A stretch of DNA of 51,236 nt from Sphingomonadales bacterium Ga0077559. GTDB taxonomy: Bacteria > Pseudomonadota > Alphaproteobacteria > Sphingomonadales > Sphingomonadaceae. A model generated the notes under the pieces. It ran no database searches. It saw nothing but the letters and a program-made list of their open reading frames with translations, and had not been told where the DNA came from. Positions 34,914-44,007 of the stretch are shown in pieces. Position 1 is the stretch's first letter. Every line of letters starts with the position of its first letter. The DNA lies in contig LNFK01000018.1 in NCBI GenBank assembly GCA_001464315.1, forward strand, positions 1-51,236, in the 5' to 3' direction. Position numbers and translations under genes: made by a program.

Positions 34914-35347
34914 CCAAAGCTGGCATCATCCCCGTCGAGCGGTTTGAACCGGATCAGGCGGCTTGTCATGACGGCTGCCTGCCGGTTGACCACGGCCTTT
35001 TGATATTCGGGGTCGGTGACCATCTCCATGAACGCCGCACTGTTGGGGTAGCGTGCAATGAACACCATGTCCCAACTCCTGTCCGCAGGCCCAATCACCA
35101 TCGCCTCCATCTCACCACGCCAGATTATGCTTCCGCCGACTCGCTGGAATATGGGCCCGCTGGTCTTGCCATATTCCTTATAGGCGCGCCGCCCGTTCCA
35201 TTCATGTGGTGCATTGGGGTGGTCGGAGGGATATTTTGCGAGCTCATTGAACTTCAGTAGATTGAGCATATTGATCGGCACATCACGCGGCAGCGATTTG
35301 AACAGGTCAAACGCTTCGCGCGTCGGGTCGATATAGGCGTCAGTCAT
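34910..35347 (-). CDS. DUF1330 family protein
   Basis: A 145-aa protein of the DUF1330 (ferredoxin-like, dimeric alpha/beta barrel) family. INMLNLLKF, VGGSIIWRGEMEAMVIG, WDMVFIARYPNSAAFMEMV and DPEYQKAVVNRQAA are the family segments. No enzymatic function is established. It starts 3 bases after the acyl-CoA ligase gene and is probably in one operon with it, which suggests a part in fatty or aromatic acid catabolism (inference). Confidence 0.82.
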   Translation of the reverse strand: MTDAYIDPTREAFDLFKSLPRDVPINMLNLLKFNELAKYPSDHPNAPHEWNGRRAYKEYGKTSGPIFQRVGGSIIWRGEMEAMVIGPADRSWDMVFIARYPNSAAFMEMVTDPEYQKAVVNRQAAVMTSRLIRFKPLDGDDASFG

Positions 35348-35350
35348 GCA

Positions 35351-36949
35351 TTAGTCCTCCAGCACGAAATCCTTGAACTGCTGCCGCAGTGCCACTTTCT
35401 GGATCTTGCCCGTTCCGGTGTGCGGCAGTTCGTCGACAAACAGTACCCGGTCCGGCATCCACCATTTGACGATGCGCTCTGCAAGATACGCCTTCACGGC
35501 CTCTTCGGTTACATCTGCGCCAGGTTTCTTTACCGCGATCAGTACGGGCCGCTCGTCCCATTTGGGGTGAGCAACACCGATTGCGCCCGCCTCGGCAATA
35601 CCCGGACACCCAACCGCGATATTCTCCAGTTCAACCGAGCTGATCCATTCGCCGCCTGATTTGATGACATCCTTAACGCGGTCGGTAATCTGCATCGTGC
35701 CGTCGGGGTGAAGCACCGAAACGTCGCCGGTATCGAACCATTGGTCTCCATCGACGCAATCGGCTTCGGCCTTGAAATAGCGCTTAATAACCCAAGGCCC
35801 ACGTATTTGTAGTGCCCCTGAGGTTACGCCATCACGCGGCGCGACATTTCCGTCCTTGTCGATGACGCGCAGTTGCACCCCGAAAGGCGTGCGGCCTTGC
35901 TTGCACACGACGTCGATTTGCTCATCGAGCGTCAGATCGTCCCAATTCGGCGTTGGTGCACCCATCGTGCCGATTGGCGAGGTTTCGGTCATGCCCCATG
36001 CGTGCGATACGCGCACACCCGATTTCATCAGCCGCTCAATCATCGCGCGCGGTGCAGCCGAACCGCCGATTGTAACAAGTTTTAGCTTACCAAGCCCGGC
36101 GTCGCGTCCCGCCGCGGCTTCGGCATCCAGATGCCCGAACATCGCGAGCCAAACGGTGGGAACACCTGCGCTATGGGTAATCCCCTCGTCGAGCATGAGC
36201 TTATGCAAAACCGGCGCTTCGTTGGTAGTCGAAAACACAAACTTTACGCCTGCTGCAGCGCCTGCAAAAGGCAAGCCCCAACTTGCGGCATGGAACATCG
36301 GAACAATTGGTAGCAACGCTGCTTGCGGACTTAAGTCGAACACCGAAGGCGCAATTTCGGCCATGGCGTGCAGCATGGTCGAACGATGTTGATAGAGCAC
36401 ACCCTTCGGATTGCCGGTCGTGCCGCTTGTGTAGCAAAGCATGCACGGATCGCGCTCGTCGCCCGTGGCCCATTCGTAATTGCCGTCGTGCGCCGCGATC
36501 AGCGCGCCGTAGCTGGCAGCGTCGTCAAAGATGATGTAATGCTCCACCGTTATCAAATGCGGCCTCAGCCGGTCGATAATAGGCTGGAACGCCGCGTCGT
36601 ACATCAGCACTTTGTCTTCGGCATGGTTCATGATGTAGATCAGGTCTTCGTCGAACAGCCTGATATTGACGGTGTGGATGACGCCGCCAAAGCCGATTGC
36701 GCCATACCATGCGGCCAGATGGCGGTGGTGGTTCATTGCGAAGGTGGCGATCCGGTCACCCTTTTGCAGGCCAAATCCGGCAAAGGCTTGCGCCAGTTTG
36801 CGTGCTTCAGTCGCAACATTTGCCCAATTTGTGCGGTCGATGCTGCCGTTTGACCATCGCGTCACAATCTCACGCGTGCCATGTTCGCGCGCCGCGTAAT
36901 CGATCAAATGGGTAACCCGAAGGTCCCAATCCTGCATGGTGCCGTGCAT
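35351..36949 (-). CDS. Medium/long-chain acyl-CoA ligase (AMP-forming)
   Basis: A 532-aa ANL-superfamily ligase that activates a carboxylic acid to its acyl-CoA through an acyl-AMP. Motifs: the P-loop [32 protein letters not shown], the ribose-binding [14 protein letters not shown], and the C-terminal catalytic lysine in [16 protein letters not shown]. It most resembles AlkK/FadD3-like medium-chain enzymes. The start at 36949 has GGAGG eight bases before the ATG; the frame stays open upstream through the repeat element, which is not coding. Confidence 0.9.
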   Translation of the reverse strand: MHGTMQDWDLRVTHLIDYAAREHGTREIVTRWSNGSIDRTNWANVATEARKLAQAFAGFGLQKGDRIATFAMNHHRHLAAWYGAIGFGGVIHTVNIRLFDEDLIYIMNHAEDKVLMYDAAFQPIIDRLRPHLITVEHYIIFDDAASYGALIAAHDGNYEWATGDERDPCMLCYTSGTTGNPKGVLYQHRSTMLHAMAEIAPSVFDLSPQAALLPIVPMFHAASWGLPFAGAAAGVKFVFSTTNEAPVLHKLMLDEGITHSAGVPTVWLAMFGHLDAEAAAGRDAGLGKLKLVTIGGSAAPRAMIERLMKSGVRVSHAWGMTETSPIGTMGAPTPNWDDLTLDEQIDVVCKQGRTPFGVQLRVIDKDGNVAPRDGVTSGALQIRGPWVIKRYFKAEADCVDGDQWFDTGDVSVLHPDGTMQITDRVKDVIKSGGEWISSVELENIAVGCPGIAEAGAIGVAHPKWDERPVLIAVKKPGADVTEEAVKAYLAERIVKWWMPDRVLFVDELPHTGTGKIQKVALRQQFKDFVLED

Positions 36950-36972
36950 CGCTCTCTCCTCCAAATCGTCAC

Positions 36973-37053
36973 CCGTTCGTGTCGAGCGTAGTCGAGGCAC
37001 CCATTTGGCGGGCGCGCCTTGTGGGCGTATCGACCATGCTCGATCCGAACGGA
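36973..37053. repeat. Dispersed imperfect inverted repeat, copy 2
   Basis: The 125-base gap between the dnaE stop and the ligase start contains the arms CCGTTCGTGTCGAGCGTAGT (from 36973) and, on the other strand, CCGTTCGGATCGAGCATGGT (from 37053). The left arm is nearly identical to that of the element at 1252-1324. It could end dnaE transcription, but there is no U-tract. Confidence 0.7.
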
Positions 37054-37074
37054 TAACTGGTTTTTGTTCGCTCG

Positions 37075-40000
37075 TTAATGCACCAATGCCAAAACAGGCC
37101 CTAGTGGCGCAAGCTCTACATTTCCAACGCCGTCGATTGATTTCACCTGTTCGAGCAATGATGCATCAAGCTGGTAACGTCGCCCCAGCACGATATGCGC
37201 CCATCGGCCGTCGGCGGTGCGGGTTTTGACCACTAGCTCGCTCTTTCCGCCGTGTAATGGCTCAACCAATTGTGCCAACCGCGACAAGGCTGACGCATCG
37301 GTTATGTCCAGCTGCATCTTGAGGCGTGACACGCTGGTCAGGCTATTCAGCGGCTTTGCACTCTTGACCGTAAAGCTTGGAACCTCGTCGCCTGGGCGCA
37401 TGTCCATTTCGCAGTGAAGCAACAGGCAGGCCGCCTCCTTTGCCCATTCGGACAGTTGCACCCCGACTGCCTCATCAAAACAGCGTACTGAAAACTGACC
37501 GCTCTGGTCGGAGAAATCGGCAACCATGAAGCGCTTGCCTTTGCGCGATTCGCGCCAGCGCACGCCTTCGATCAAGGCCGACATTGTGGCGGCACGGCGG
37601 ACGCCTTCAGGGATAGGTCCGCTTTCGAGCCAAGTCGCATAGGATTTAGCGCCATGGCTCGCGGCCATCGCGTCATATTGCGAGCATGGATGCGCCGAGA
37701 AATAGAAACCAAAGGCTTCCTTTTCGCGGTTCATCTGCTCGCCCGGTGACCATGATATACTTTGATCGATCCGCAATTTGGCGATGTCCGAACCGCCTTC
37801 ACCGAATAGGCCGCCCTGCCCGCTCTCCCGCGAATCGCGCGCAGATTGCGCTGCGGCTAGCAAAGTTTCTGCCGCCGAATGGACAGCTGCGCGGTTCCGC
37901 TCCAGCGCGTCAAAAGCCCCTGCTGCTGCCAGATTTTCTAGACTGCGCCGGTTGAGTTGCGCAGGGTCTGCGCGGTTGGCGAAATCATCAAGGCTGGCAA
38001 ATGCACCGCCGCTTTCGCGTTCGGCAACCAACGCCTCCATCGCCTTTTCTCCGACATTCTTAATGCCGCCCAAAGCATAGCGCACCGCAAGCCCGCCATG
38101 GCCGTCGCCTTCAACGACATATTCGGCTTCGCTTCGGTTGATGTCGGGCGGAAGGCACGCAACCTCCAACCGCCGCATATCGTCGATGAAAATTCCGAGC
38201 TTGTCGGTTTGGTGCATGTCGAAGCACATAGATGCCGCGAAAAATTCTTCGGGATGGTGCGTTTTGAGCCAAGCTGTTTGATAAGCGAGCACAGCATAAG
38301 CCGCCGCATGGCTCTTGTTGAAACCATAGCCAGCAAATTTGTCGATCAAATCGAACAATTCATTAGCGCGGTTTGACGTGATGCTATGGGCCGCACAGCC
38401 AGTCACAAACCGTCCGCGCTGCGCGTCCATTTCGGCCTGGACCTTTTTGCCCATTGCACGGCGCAGCAAATCTGCTTCACCGAGGCTGTAGCCCGCCAGG
38501 ATCTGCGCGGCCTGCATTACCTGTTCCTGGTAAACGAAAATCCCGTAGGTTTCGTTGAGTACCGGCTCAAGCAAATGGTGCGGATATTCGATTGTCTCCT
38601 CGCCATTTTTGCGACGTCCGAACATCGGGATATTATCCATCGGGCCAGGACGATAAAGCGACACGAGTGCAATGATGTCGCCGAAATTGGTTGGCTTAAC
38701 CGCAGCCAGCGTCCGCCGCATGCCTTCGGATTCCAGCTGGAACACGCCAACCGTATCGCCGCGCTGGAGCAATTCATACACCGCTGGATCATCATGCGGC
38801 AGCAGGTCGAGATTGATCTCGACTCCGCGTTTGGCAAGCATCTGGCAGGCCTTTTGCAAGACCGACAGCGTTTTCAGTCCCAGAAAGTCGAACTTTACCA
38901 AGCCGGCGCTTTCGACATATTTCATGTCGAACTGCGTGACGGGCATGTCCGACCGCGGATCGCGGTACAGTGGCGCTAACTCGGACAATTCCCGGTCGCC
39001 GATGACCACGCCTGCAGCGTGGGTAGAGCTATGCCGAGGTAGCCCCTCCAATTTCATCGCAAGATCGAACAACCGCTTAACCTGTTCATCACGCCGATAT
39101 TCTTCGCGCAATTCGGCTACGCCGCCCAGCGCGCGCTTCAAATCCCATGGGTCAGTCGGATGGTTCGGCACTTGCTTGCACAGCCGGTCGATCTGACCAT
39201 AGCTCATCTGCAGCACGCGGCCAGTATCGCGCAAAACTGCGCGTGCTTTCAGCTTCCCGAAAGTGATGATCTGCGCAACTTGACGCGAACCATATTTCTT
39301 TTGCACATAGCGAATGACTTCGCCGCGCCGCGTTTCGCAGAAGTCGATATCGAAGTCGGGCATCGATACACGGTCTGGGTTCAGGAACCGTTCGAACAGC
39401 AGGCCAAGCTTGATCGGATCGAGGTCGGTGATTGTCAGCGACCAAGCAACCAGCGACCCTGCCCCCGAGCCACGGCCCGGGCCCACCGCAATATCCTGTT
39501 CCTTGGCCCATTTGATGAAATCGGCAACGATCAGGAAATATCCGGGGAAACCCATTGAACAGATGACATCGGCTTCGAACTTCAGGCGATCAAAATAGAG
39601 TTGCCGTTCGGCGGCATCGGTGATGCCAGCGGTTTCGAGCCGCTTTTCAAGGCCGACGCGCGCATCTTCGCGAAGTTGCGTGTCCTCGGCGGCACGATCA
39701 CCTGCCAGGCTTGGGAGGATCGGTTCGCGGTACGGCGCACCAATTGCGCAGCGTTGCGCGACGGTCAATGTGTTGGCCAAGGCCTCGGGTATATCCGCGA
39801 ACAAGGCGCGCATTTGCCTGCCGGTCTTGATCCATGTTTCGCGACTGCTTTTGCGGCGGTCCTGATTCTCGACATATTCGCCGTCGGCAATACATAACAT
39901 CGCATCATGCGCGTCAAAAAATTCAGGCTCGGCAAAAAAAGCGGGATTGGTTGCGACCAGCGGCACGTCGCGCGCATAGGCCAAATCGATCAGCGCGTTT

Positions 40001-40551
40001 TCAGCGGCTTCCTCGACAGCATCCTGCCGACGACTTAACTCGATATAGATCCGGTCGGGAAACAGTGACTGCAACTGCGACATATAATCCGAAGCCGCAT
40101 TGGCTTGGCCCTCGGCGAGCAACCGCGCCAACGCCCCTTCGCCGCCACCGGTTAACGCGATCAGCCCGTCTGTCAGCCCCATAATTTGCTCTAGGGTGAC
40201 ATGCGCATCAAACTCCTCCGGCCGATCAAGATGCGCCATCGACACAAGGCGGCAGAGATTATGATATCCAGCCTCATCCTGCGCGAAGAGCGGCAGCCAG
40301 TCGCGCACGAACTGGCCATCGCTTGTCGGTCGCCGAACGCCGAGCAGGCTGCCGATAATCGGTTGAATGCCCTTGGATTTTGCACCATCCTGAAAGGGCA
40401 TCACGCCGTACAAACCATTGCGGTCGCAAATGGCAATCGCCGGAAATCCGAGCTTTCGTGCGGCTTCCCCTATTGCCTTAGGCTCGATTGCCCCCTCGAG
40501 CATCGTGTAGGCCGAGAATACACGTAAAGGGACGAAGGGGACATAAACCAT
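37075..40551 (-). CDS. dnaE: DNA polymerase III alpha subunit
   Basis: A 1158-aa replicative C-family polymerase. An N-terminal PHP domain (about 1-270, starting VPLRVFSAYTMLEGAI) is followed by the palm with GPGRGSGAGSLVAW and the catalytic aspartates in PDFDIDFCETRRGEV, the FGYGFNKSHAAAYA-type fingers (KFAGYGFNKSHAAAYAVLAY), helix-hairpin-helix near RSLENLAAAGAFDAL, and the C-terminal OB fold (TMSALIEGVRWRESRKGKRF). Its length marks it as DnaE1 rather than the damage-inducible DnaE2/ImuC, which is about 1050-1100 aa and sits with imuAB. No LexA-type box is seen upstream. Confidence 0.95.
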   Translation of the reverse strand: MVYVPFVPLRVFSAYTMLEGAIEPKAIGEAARKLGFPAIAICDRNGLYGVMPFQDGAKSKGIQPIIGSLLGVRRPTSDGQFVRDWLPLFAQDEAGYHNLCRLVSMAHLDRPEEFDAHVTLEQIMGLTDGLIALTGGGEGALARLLAEGQANAASDYMSQLQSLFPDRIYIELSRRQDAVEEAAENALIDLAYARDVPLVATNPAFFAEPEFFDAHDAMLCIADGEYVENQDRRKSSRETWIKTGRQMRALFADIPEALANTLTVAQRCAIGAPYREPILPSLAGDRAAEDTQLREDARVGLEKRLETAGITDAAERQLYFDRLKFEADVICSMGFPGYFLIVADFIKWAKEQDIAVGPGRGSGAGSLVAWSLTITDLDPIKLGLLFERFLNPDRVSMPDFDIDFCETRRGEVIRYVQKKYGSRQVAQIITFGKLKARAVLRDTGRVLQMSYGQIDRLCKQVPNHPTDPWDLKRALGGVAELREEYRRDEQVKRLFDLAMKLEGLPRHSSTHAAGVVIGDRELSELAPLYRDPRSDMPVTQFDMKYVESAGLVKFDFLGLKTLSVLQKACQMLAKRGVEINLDLLPHDDPAVYELLQRGDTVGVFQLESEGMRRTLAAVKPTNFGDIIALVSLYRPGPMDNIPMFGRRKNGEETIEYPHHLLEPVLNETYGIFVYQEQVMQAAQILAGYSLGEADLLRRAMGKKVQAEMDAQRGRFVTGCAAHSITSNRANELFDLIDKFAGYGFNKSHAAAYAVLAYQTAWLKTHHPEEFFAASMCFDMHQTDKLGIFIDDMRRLEVACLPPDINRSEAEYVVEGDGHGGLAVRYALGGIKNVGEKAMEALVAERESGGAFASLDDFANRADPAQLNRRSLENLAAAGAFDALERNRAAVHSAAETLLAAAQSARDSRESGQGGLFGEGGSDIAKLRIDQSISWSPGEQMNREKEAFGFYFSAHPCSQYDAMAASHGAKSYATWLESGPIPEGVRRAATMSALIEGVRWRESRKGKRFMVADFSDQSGQFSVRCFDEAVGVQLSEWAKEAACLLLHCEMDMRPGDEVPSFTVKSAKPLNSLTSVSRLKMQLDITDASALSRLAQLVEPLHGGKSELVVKTRTADGRWAHIVLGRRYQLDASLLEQVKSIDGVGNVELAPLGPVLALVH

Positions 40552-40615
40552 TGGCAGACGTTAGGTCACTGTCTTGCGATTCGCAAACGGGTCAGTCGGG
40601 CTTAACTGTGGACAA

Positions 40616-41104
40616 TCATGCACTCTGAGCGAGCAATTTCTCGATGTCTTTGGACAGCGCTTCGGGCTTCACTTGCGGACCATGTCGGGCAACGACCTTG
40701 CCTTTGCGGTCGACCAGAAATTTGGTGAAATTCCATTTGATACCGCGCGACCCCATCAGGCCGGCCTGTTGCTGTTTCATATACTGCCAGAGCGGGTCCT
40801 CATCGGTGCCGTTGACGTCCACTTTCGCAGCCAACGGGAACGACACGTCGTAGGTTAGCGAACAGAAATTCTTTATCTCTTCTTCGTCGCCTGGCTCCTG
40901 CGCGCCGAACTGGTTGCATGGGAAGGCCAGCACTTCGAAACCCTGATCCTTATACTTCCGATAGAGCGCCTCCAGCCCTTCATATTGCGGCGTAAATCCG
41001 CATTTGGACGCAGTGTTGACGACTAGCAGAACCTTGCCTGCATGTTCGGCCATGGCCTCGTCCCGCCCACCGGGCATTTTTACGGTGAAATCATAAACGG
41101 ACAT
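40616..41104 (-). CDS. Glutathione peroxidase (thiol-dependent, BsaA/BtuE type)
   Basis: A 162-aa thioredoxin-fold peroxidase that reduces peroxides. The peroxidatic cysteine (not selenocysteine) is Cys35 in VNTASKCGFTPQY; LAFPCNQFGAQEPG carries the catalytic glutamine and the resolving-cysteine site; WNFTKFLVDRKGKV has the tryptophan and asparagine of the catalytic tetrad. Thioredoxin is the usual reductant for such non-animal forms. It is 15 bases downstream of the lolD gene end and may be read from the lol transcript. Confidence 0.92.
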   Translation of the reverse strand: MSVYDFTVKMPGGRDEAMAEHAGKVLLVVNTASKCGFTPQYEGLEALYRKYKDQGFEVLAFPCNQFGAQEPGDEEEIKNFCSLTYDVSFPLAAKVDVNGTDEDPLWQYMKQQQAGLMGSRGIKWNFTKFLVDRKGKVVARHGPQVKPEALSKDIEKLLAQSA

Positions 41105-41119
41105 TTGCTCTCTCCCTGT

Positions 41120-41791
41120 TTAAGCCAATACGCCTTCATGCAGCCGGAAAACCCGGTCCATTTTGGCCGCTAGCCGCTCGTTGTGCGTTGCGACAATCGC
41201 CGATGAGCCCTCGTCGCGTACCAAGGCCATGAATTCGCCCAATACCTTATCGGCGGTATGCTCATCAAGATTACCGGTCGGTTCATCCGCCAGCACAAGC
41301 TTGGGTCGGTTGGCCAATGCACGCGCAACTGCTACGCGTTGCTGCTCACCGCCCGAAAGCTTTGATGGCCGGTGATGCAACCGCTCGGCAAGGCCCAATT
41401 TGGACAACAGATGGGTCGCGCGCTCGGTCGCCGCATCGGGCAAGGCATCAGCGATCAACTGGGGGAGAACCACATTTTCCAGCGCATCGAAATCGGGCAG
41501 CAGGTGATGGAACTGGTAAACAAAGCCCAGCTTTTGTCGCCTGATTTCGGTCTGCCGGTCAACACTGGCGGCGCTGACTTCTTCACCATCGAGTTTAATC
41601 GATCCGGAGAATCCGCCTTCAAGCAGCCCAACCGCCTGAAGCAACGTCGACTTGCCCGAACCTGATGGCCCGAGCAGCGCAACAAGCTCGCCTTTATCCA
41701 CGGACAAATTTATACCGCGCAATACCTCTATGGTGACATCGCCTTGCACGAACTGGCGGCGGACATCGATAAGCTCGACAATCTTACTCAT
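41120..41791 (-). CDS. lolD: Lipoprotein-releasing ABC transporter ATPase
   Basis: A 223-aa ATP-binding subunit of the LolCDE machine, which extracts lipoproteins from the inner membrane and hands them to LolA. Walker [10 protein letters not shown] (41-49), Q-loop [11 protein letters not shown], signature [15 protein letters not shown], Walker [14 protein letters not shown] and the switch histidine in VATHNER are all present. The start overlaps the end of the permease gene by 8 bases. Confidence 0.93.
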   Translation of the reverse strand: MSKIVELIDVRRQFVQGDVTIEVLRGINLSVDKGELVALLGPSGSGKSTLLQAVGLLEGGFSGSIKLDGEEVSAASVDRQTEIRRQKLGFVYQFHHLLPDFDALENVVLPQLIADALPDAATERATHLLSKLGLAERLHHRPSKLSGGEQQRVAVARALANRPKLVLADEPTGNLDEHTADKVLGEFMALVRDEGSSAIVATHNERLAAKMDRVFRLHEGVLA

Positions 41792-43034
41792 AACGCAACA
41801 CCTGCACAGGATCGGTACTTGCTGCCTTCAACGCAGGATAGAGCGTCGCCAGAAAGCTGAACAATAAGGCCAATCCGCAAATCGCCAGCACCTCAAACGG
41901 ATCGGTGCGCGACGGCAATTCGGTCAGGAAACGAATCGACGGATCCCACAGGTTTTGCCCGGTCACCAGCTGAATGAAATTGACCACCGATTGCCGGAAA
42001 TAGAGGAAAATCGCACCCAGGATCATGCCCAGTAATATCCCTGCCGATCCAATCAACAATCCAACGGTCATGAAAATCTTCAGCAATGATTTGCGAGAAG
42101 CCCCCATTGTCCGCAATATCGCGATATCGCGCGTCTTTGCGCGCACCAGCATGATCAGCGAAGACAGAATGTTAAACACTGCGACCAAGACTATAATCGA
42201 CAGCACGACAAACATCGCCACTCGCTCAACCGCCAACGCCTCGAACAGCGACGCATTCATGCTTTTCCAGTCGACGATCAGGCCCTTGTTATCGAGCTTA
42301 GGCAGCAACGGCGCCAATATGCGGTTCACATTGTCGGGATCGTCGGTTTTGATTTCGATCATCCCGACTTCGTCGCCGAGCAACATTAATAGCTGCGCGC
42401 GCTCGATTGGCATCACCACGAACGCTTTGTCATAATCATAGACACCGACCTCGAAAATCGCGACCACTTCATAGGAAATTTCGCGCGGCACAGTGCCGAA
42501 TGGCGTAGTCCGGCCCGCAGGGTTGATAATCGTGATGCTCTGCCCGACCTGAACACCCAGATTTTGCGCAAGCCGCGAGCCGATCGCTACGCGATCTTCA
42601 TTAGAGTTCAGCGCGCGCAAATCGCCAGCGACTGTCTTGCCATCGAGCGTTTCATTGCTGAGGATATCCTCAACCGACATGCCGCGCGCCAATATCGCCT
42701 CAACGCGGCCATTATATGTCGTCAGCAAAGGCTGTTCGATCAACGCTGTGGCATTGGTGACGCCGGGCGTTTGTTTGACATCGTCCAGTATCTGCCGCCA
42801 GTCCTGCAATCGCCCGCCATAGCCTTGTACCACTGCATGGCCGTTAAGCCCGACAATCTTGTCGAATAACTCTGCGCGAAACCCGTTCATCACGCTCATG
42901 ACGATAATAAGCGCAGCAACCCCGAGCGCCACGGCGACCAGGCTGATGCTGGCGACAAGGAAAATAAAGCCCTCACCCTTGCCGGGGAGGAGATAGCGTT
43001 TGGCCACCATCCGTTCGTATCGTGACAGGATCAT
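41784..43034 (-). CDS. lolC: Lipoprotein-releasing ABC transporter permease (LolC/LolE)
   Basis: A 416-aa MacB-fold permease with an N-terminal transmembrane helix (about 25-50, [20 protein letters not shown]), a periplasmic domain of some 200 residues, and three C-terminal helices with [19 protein letters not shown], the coupling segment. A single permease is encoded here, so the complex may be a homodimer (LolF-type) unless a second gene lies elsewhere. Transcribed with lolD. Confidence 0.9.
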   Translation of the reverse strand: MILSRYERMVAKRYLLPGKGEGFIFLVASISLVAVALGVAALIIVMSVMNGFRAELFDKIVGLNGHAVVQGYGGRLQDWRQILDDVKQTPGVTNATALIEQPLLTTYNGRVEAILARGMSVEDILSNETLDGKTVAGDLRALNSNEDRVAIGSRLAQNLGVQVGQSITIINPAGRTTPFGTVPREISYEVVAIFEVGVYDYDKAFVVMPIERAQLLMLLGDEVGMIEIKTDDPDNVNRILAPLLPKLDNKGLIVDWKSMNASLFEALAVERVAMFVVLSIIVLVAVFNILSSLIMLVRAKTRDIAILRTMGASRKSLLKIFMTVGLLIGSAGILLGMILGAIFLYFRQSVVNFIQLVTGQNLWDPSIRFLTELPSRTDPFEVLAICGLALLFSFLATLYPALKAASTDPVQVLRYE

Positions 43035-43103
43035 CAGCGGCCTTTATTCAGCATTTTTAGCATGCTCGCGGCATTAGTCGGGGCCAAAGCCGCTGGCAAG
43101 CTT

Positions 43104-43121
43104 TGTTGCAAGGCTGCAACA
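43104..43121. promoter_or_regulatory. Perfect 7-bp palindrome TGTTGCA-N4-TGCAACA
   Basis: TGTTGCA (43104-43110) and TGCAACA (43115-43121) flank AGGC. It lies about 70 bases upstream of the lolC start and directly before a TTGAAA (43126-43131) that could be the minus-35 of the small RNA below. Position and symmetry suit an operator; the protein is unknown. Confidence 0.35.
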
Positions 43122-43154
43122 GCTTTTGAAAAAGCGATGTGACGATGACGCTAA

Positions 43155-43334
43155 GCATTGCAAAGAATCGGTCTGGGGCAGATGAAGACGTGGAATTCGT
43201 CGGACGCCCATGTGGCCGAGGGTTCAGGGGGGAAAACTCAGACCCGCCGGTGGGGACCGGCAGAGGACTGAACACTGCGCTAGCAAAGCTGCAATGCGAG
43301 ACCGTTCGGATAATTCCGGGCGGTCTTGTTTTTT
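43155..43334 (+). ncRNA. Probable structured small RNA with its own terminator
   Basis: The region between divergent lolC and the hsp20 promoter has no credible protein gene but ends in a strong intrinsic terminator on the plus strand, so a short plus-strand transcript must exist. Inside are well-formed hairpins: GACG/CGTC, GTTCAG (43222-43227) with CTGAAC (43268-43273) enclosing GCCGGT-GGGG-ACCGGC (43246-43261). CGGTCT (43169-43174) can also pair with AGACCG (43299-43304), which would compete with the terminator. A TTGAAA at 43126 and GCTAAG at 43150 might be the promoter. The 5' end is uncertain. It lacks the signature sequences of SRP RNA, RNase P RNA and tmRNA; the length resembles 6S RNA, but I cannot confirm that. 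Confidence 0.5.
43300..43334 (+). terminator. Intrinsic terminator of the small RNA
   Basis: GACCGTTCGG (43300-43309) pairs along its full length, with two G-U pairs, with CCGGGCGGTC (43316-43325) around an ATAATT loop; TTGTTTTTT follows at once. Confidence 0.85.
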
Positions 43335-43349
43335 GGTCTGCATTTTTCT

Positions 43350-43379
43350 CTTGAAATTATTTGCTCCAAACCCATCTTA
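43350..43379 (+). promoter_or_regulatory. Sigma-32 (RpoH) heat-shock promoter of hsp20
   Basis: CTTGAAA (43350-43356), a 14-base spacer and CCCATCTTA (43371-43379) match the RpoH consensus CTTGAAA-N11-15-CCCCATnTA closely. It predicts a transcript starting near 43386, with an untranslated leader of about 80 bases. Confidence 0.82.
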
Positions 43380-43385
43380 AAATCC

Positions 43386-43467
43386 GGACGCCCCAACAGG
43401 GTCCAAACATGACCGCAGGTGCCATTTGGGCCTGCTCCAAACCAAATTGCTTTAAGGAGAATTTGAC
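43386..43467 (+). promoter_or_regulatory. ROSE-like RNA thermometer candidate in the hsp20 leader
   Basis: The leader forms a row of hairpins: GGTC/GACC (43400-43403 with 43411-43414), GCAGG/CCTGC (43415-43419 with 43431-43435), and a last one, CAAATT/AATTTG (43443-43448 with 43460-43465), that encloses the ribosome binding site AAGGAG. Opposite it is TTGCT (43447-43451), the UYGCU sequence that faces the Shine-Dalgarno in ROSE thermometers. Small heat-shock genes of alphaproteobacteria often have such leaders. Confidence 0.55.
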
Positions 43468-43953
43468 ATGACACGTTTTGATTTCACCCCCTATCGCCGC
43501 AACACTGTCGGTTTTGACCGGTTGTTCGAGCTGCTCGAAAATAATGGCCGGGTGGCACAGAATGAAAATTATCCGCCTTTCAATATCGAACGTACCGGCG
43601 AAAACGATTATAAAGTTACTGTCGCTGTTGCCGGTTTTAAATCGGACGAGATCGAGATTACTGCACAGCAGAATCTGCTGATCGTTGCAGGCCAGAAAGA
43701 TGCCGACAGCAACGACAACCGCGATTTCCTGCATATGGGCATTGCCAGCCGCAATTTCGAACGCAAGTTCCAGCTTGCCGACCATATCCATGTCACCGAC
43801 GCCGATCTGGCCGATGGTTTGCTGACCATCACTTTGGTTCGCGAAGTGCCCGAGGAGCTGAAGCCGCGCAAGATCAACATCGGTTCGCAACCAGCCGCAA
43901 CGGTCATCGAATATGATGCCGATGCAAAGAAAAAAGACAGCAAGGCTGCTTAA
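43468..43953 (+). CDS. Small heat-shock protein, Hsp20/IbpA family
   Basis: A 161-aa ATP-independent holdase that binds unfolding proteins. The alpha-crystallin domain covers about residues 35-130 (YPPFNIERTGENDYKVTVAV to DGLLTITLVREVPEELKPRK); the C-terminal KINIG replaces the usual IxI anchor. A short N-terminal arm has FDRLFELLE. It is transcribed from a sigma-32 promoter, with a possible thermometer in the leader, and followed by two stable hairpins. Confidence 0.93.
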   Translation: MTRFDFTPYRRNTVGFDRLFELLENNGRVAQNENYPPFNIERTGENDYKVTVAVAGFKSDEIEITAQQNLLIVAGQKDADSNDNRDFLHMGIASRNFERKFQLADHIHVTDADLADGLLTITLVREVPEELKPRKINIGSQPAATVIEYDADAKKKDSKAA

Positions 43954-43968
43954 TCTATAAAGTTGGGT

Positions 43969-43986
43969 CGGCCGAGCAATCGGCCG
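43969..43986 (+). repeat. GNRA hairpin 1 after hsp20
   Basis: CGGCCGA-GCAA-TCGGCCG is a perfect 7-bp stem closed by a GCAA tetraloop, 16 bases after the hsp20 stop. Its core GAGCAATCGGCCG is repeated 39 bases on. No U-tract follows. Confidence 0.6.
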
Positions 43987-44007
43987 CCGCTAATTGATGA
44001 AAGGTTC

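Noticed and set aside
37075-40551. Damage-inducible DnaE2/ImuC
   Set aside because: Length (1158 aa), intact PHP and palm motifs and lack of imuAB or a LexA-type box favour the replicative DnaE1.
40571-40590. TTGCGATTCGCAA palindrome upstream of dnaE
   Set aside because: A short dyad with no second copy seen in the window; too little to call an operator.
43155-43334. Assignment of the small RNA as tmRNA, SRP RNA or RNase P RNA
   Set aside because: The signature sequences of these RNAs are absent (tmRNA acceptor and T-arm, the SRP GGAAGCAGCC-type loop, the RNase P GAGGAAAGUCC core). 6S remains possible by size only.
43139-43354. 71-residue frame in the lolC-hsp20 gap
   Set aside because: It reads straight through the terminator at 43300-43334 and ends at the sigma-32 promoter; composition is not protein-like.
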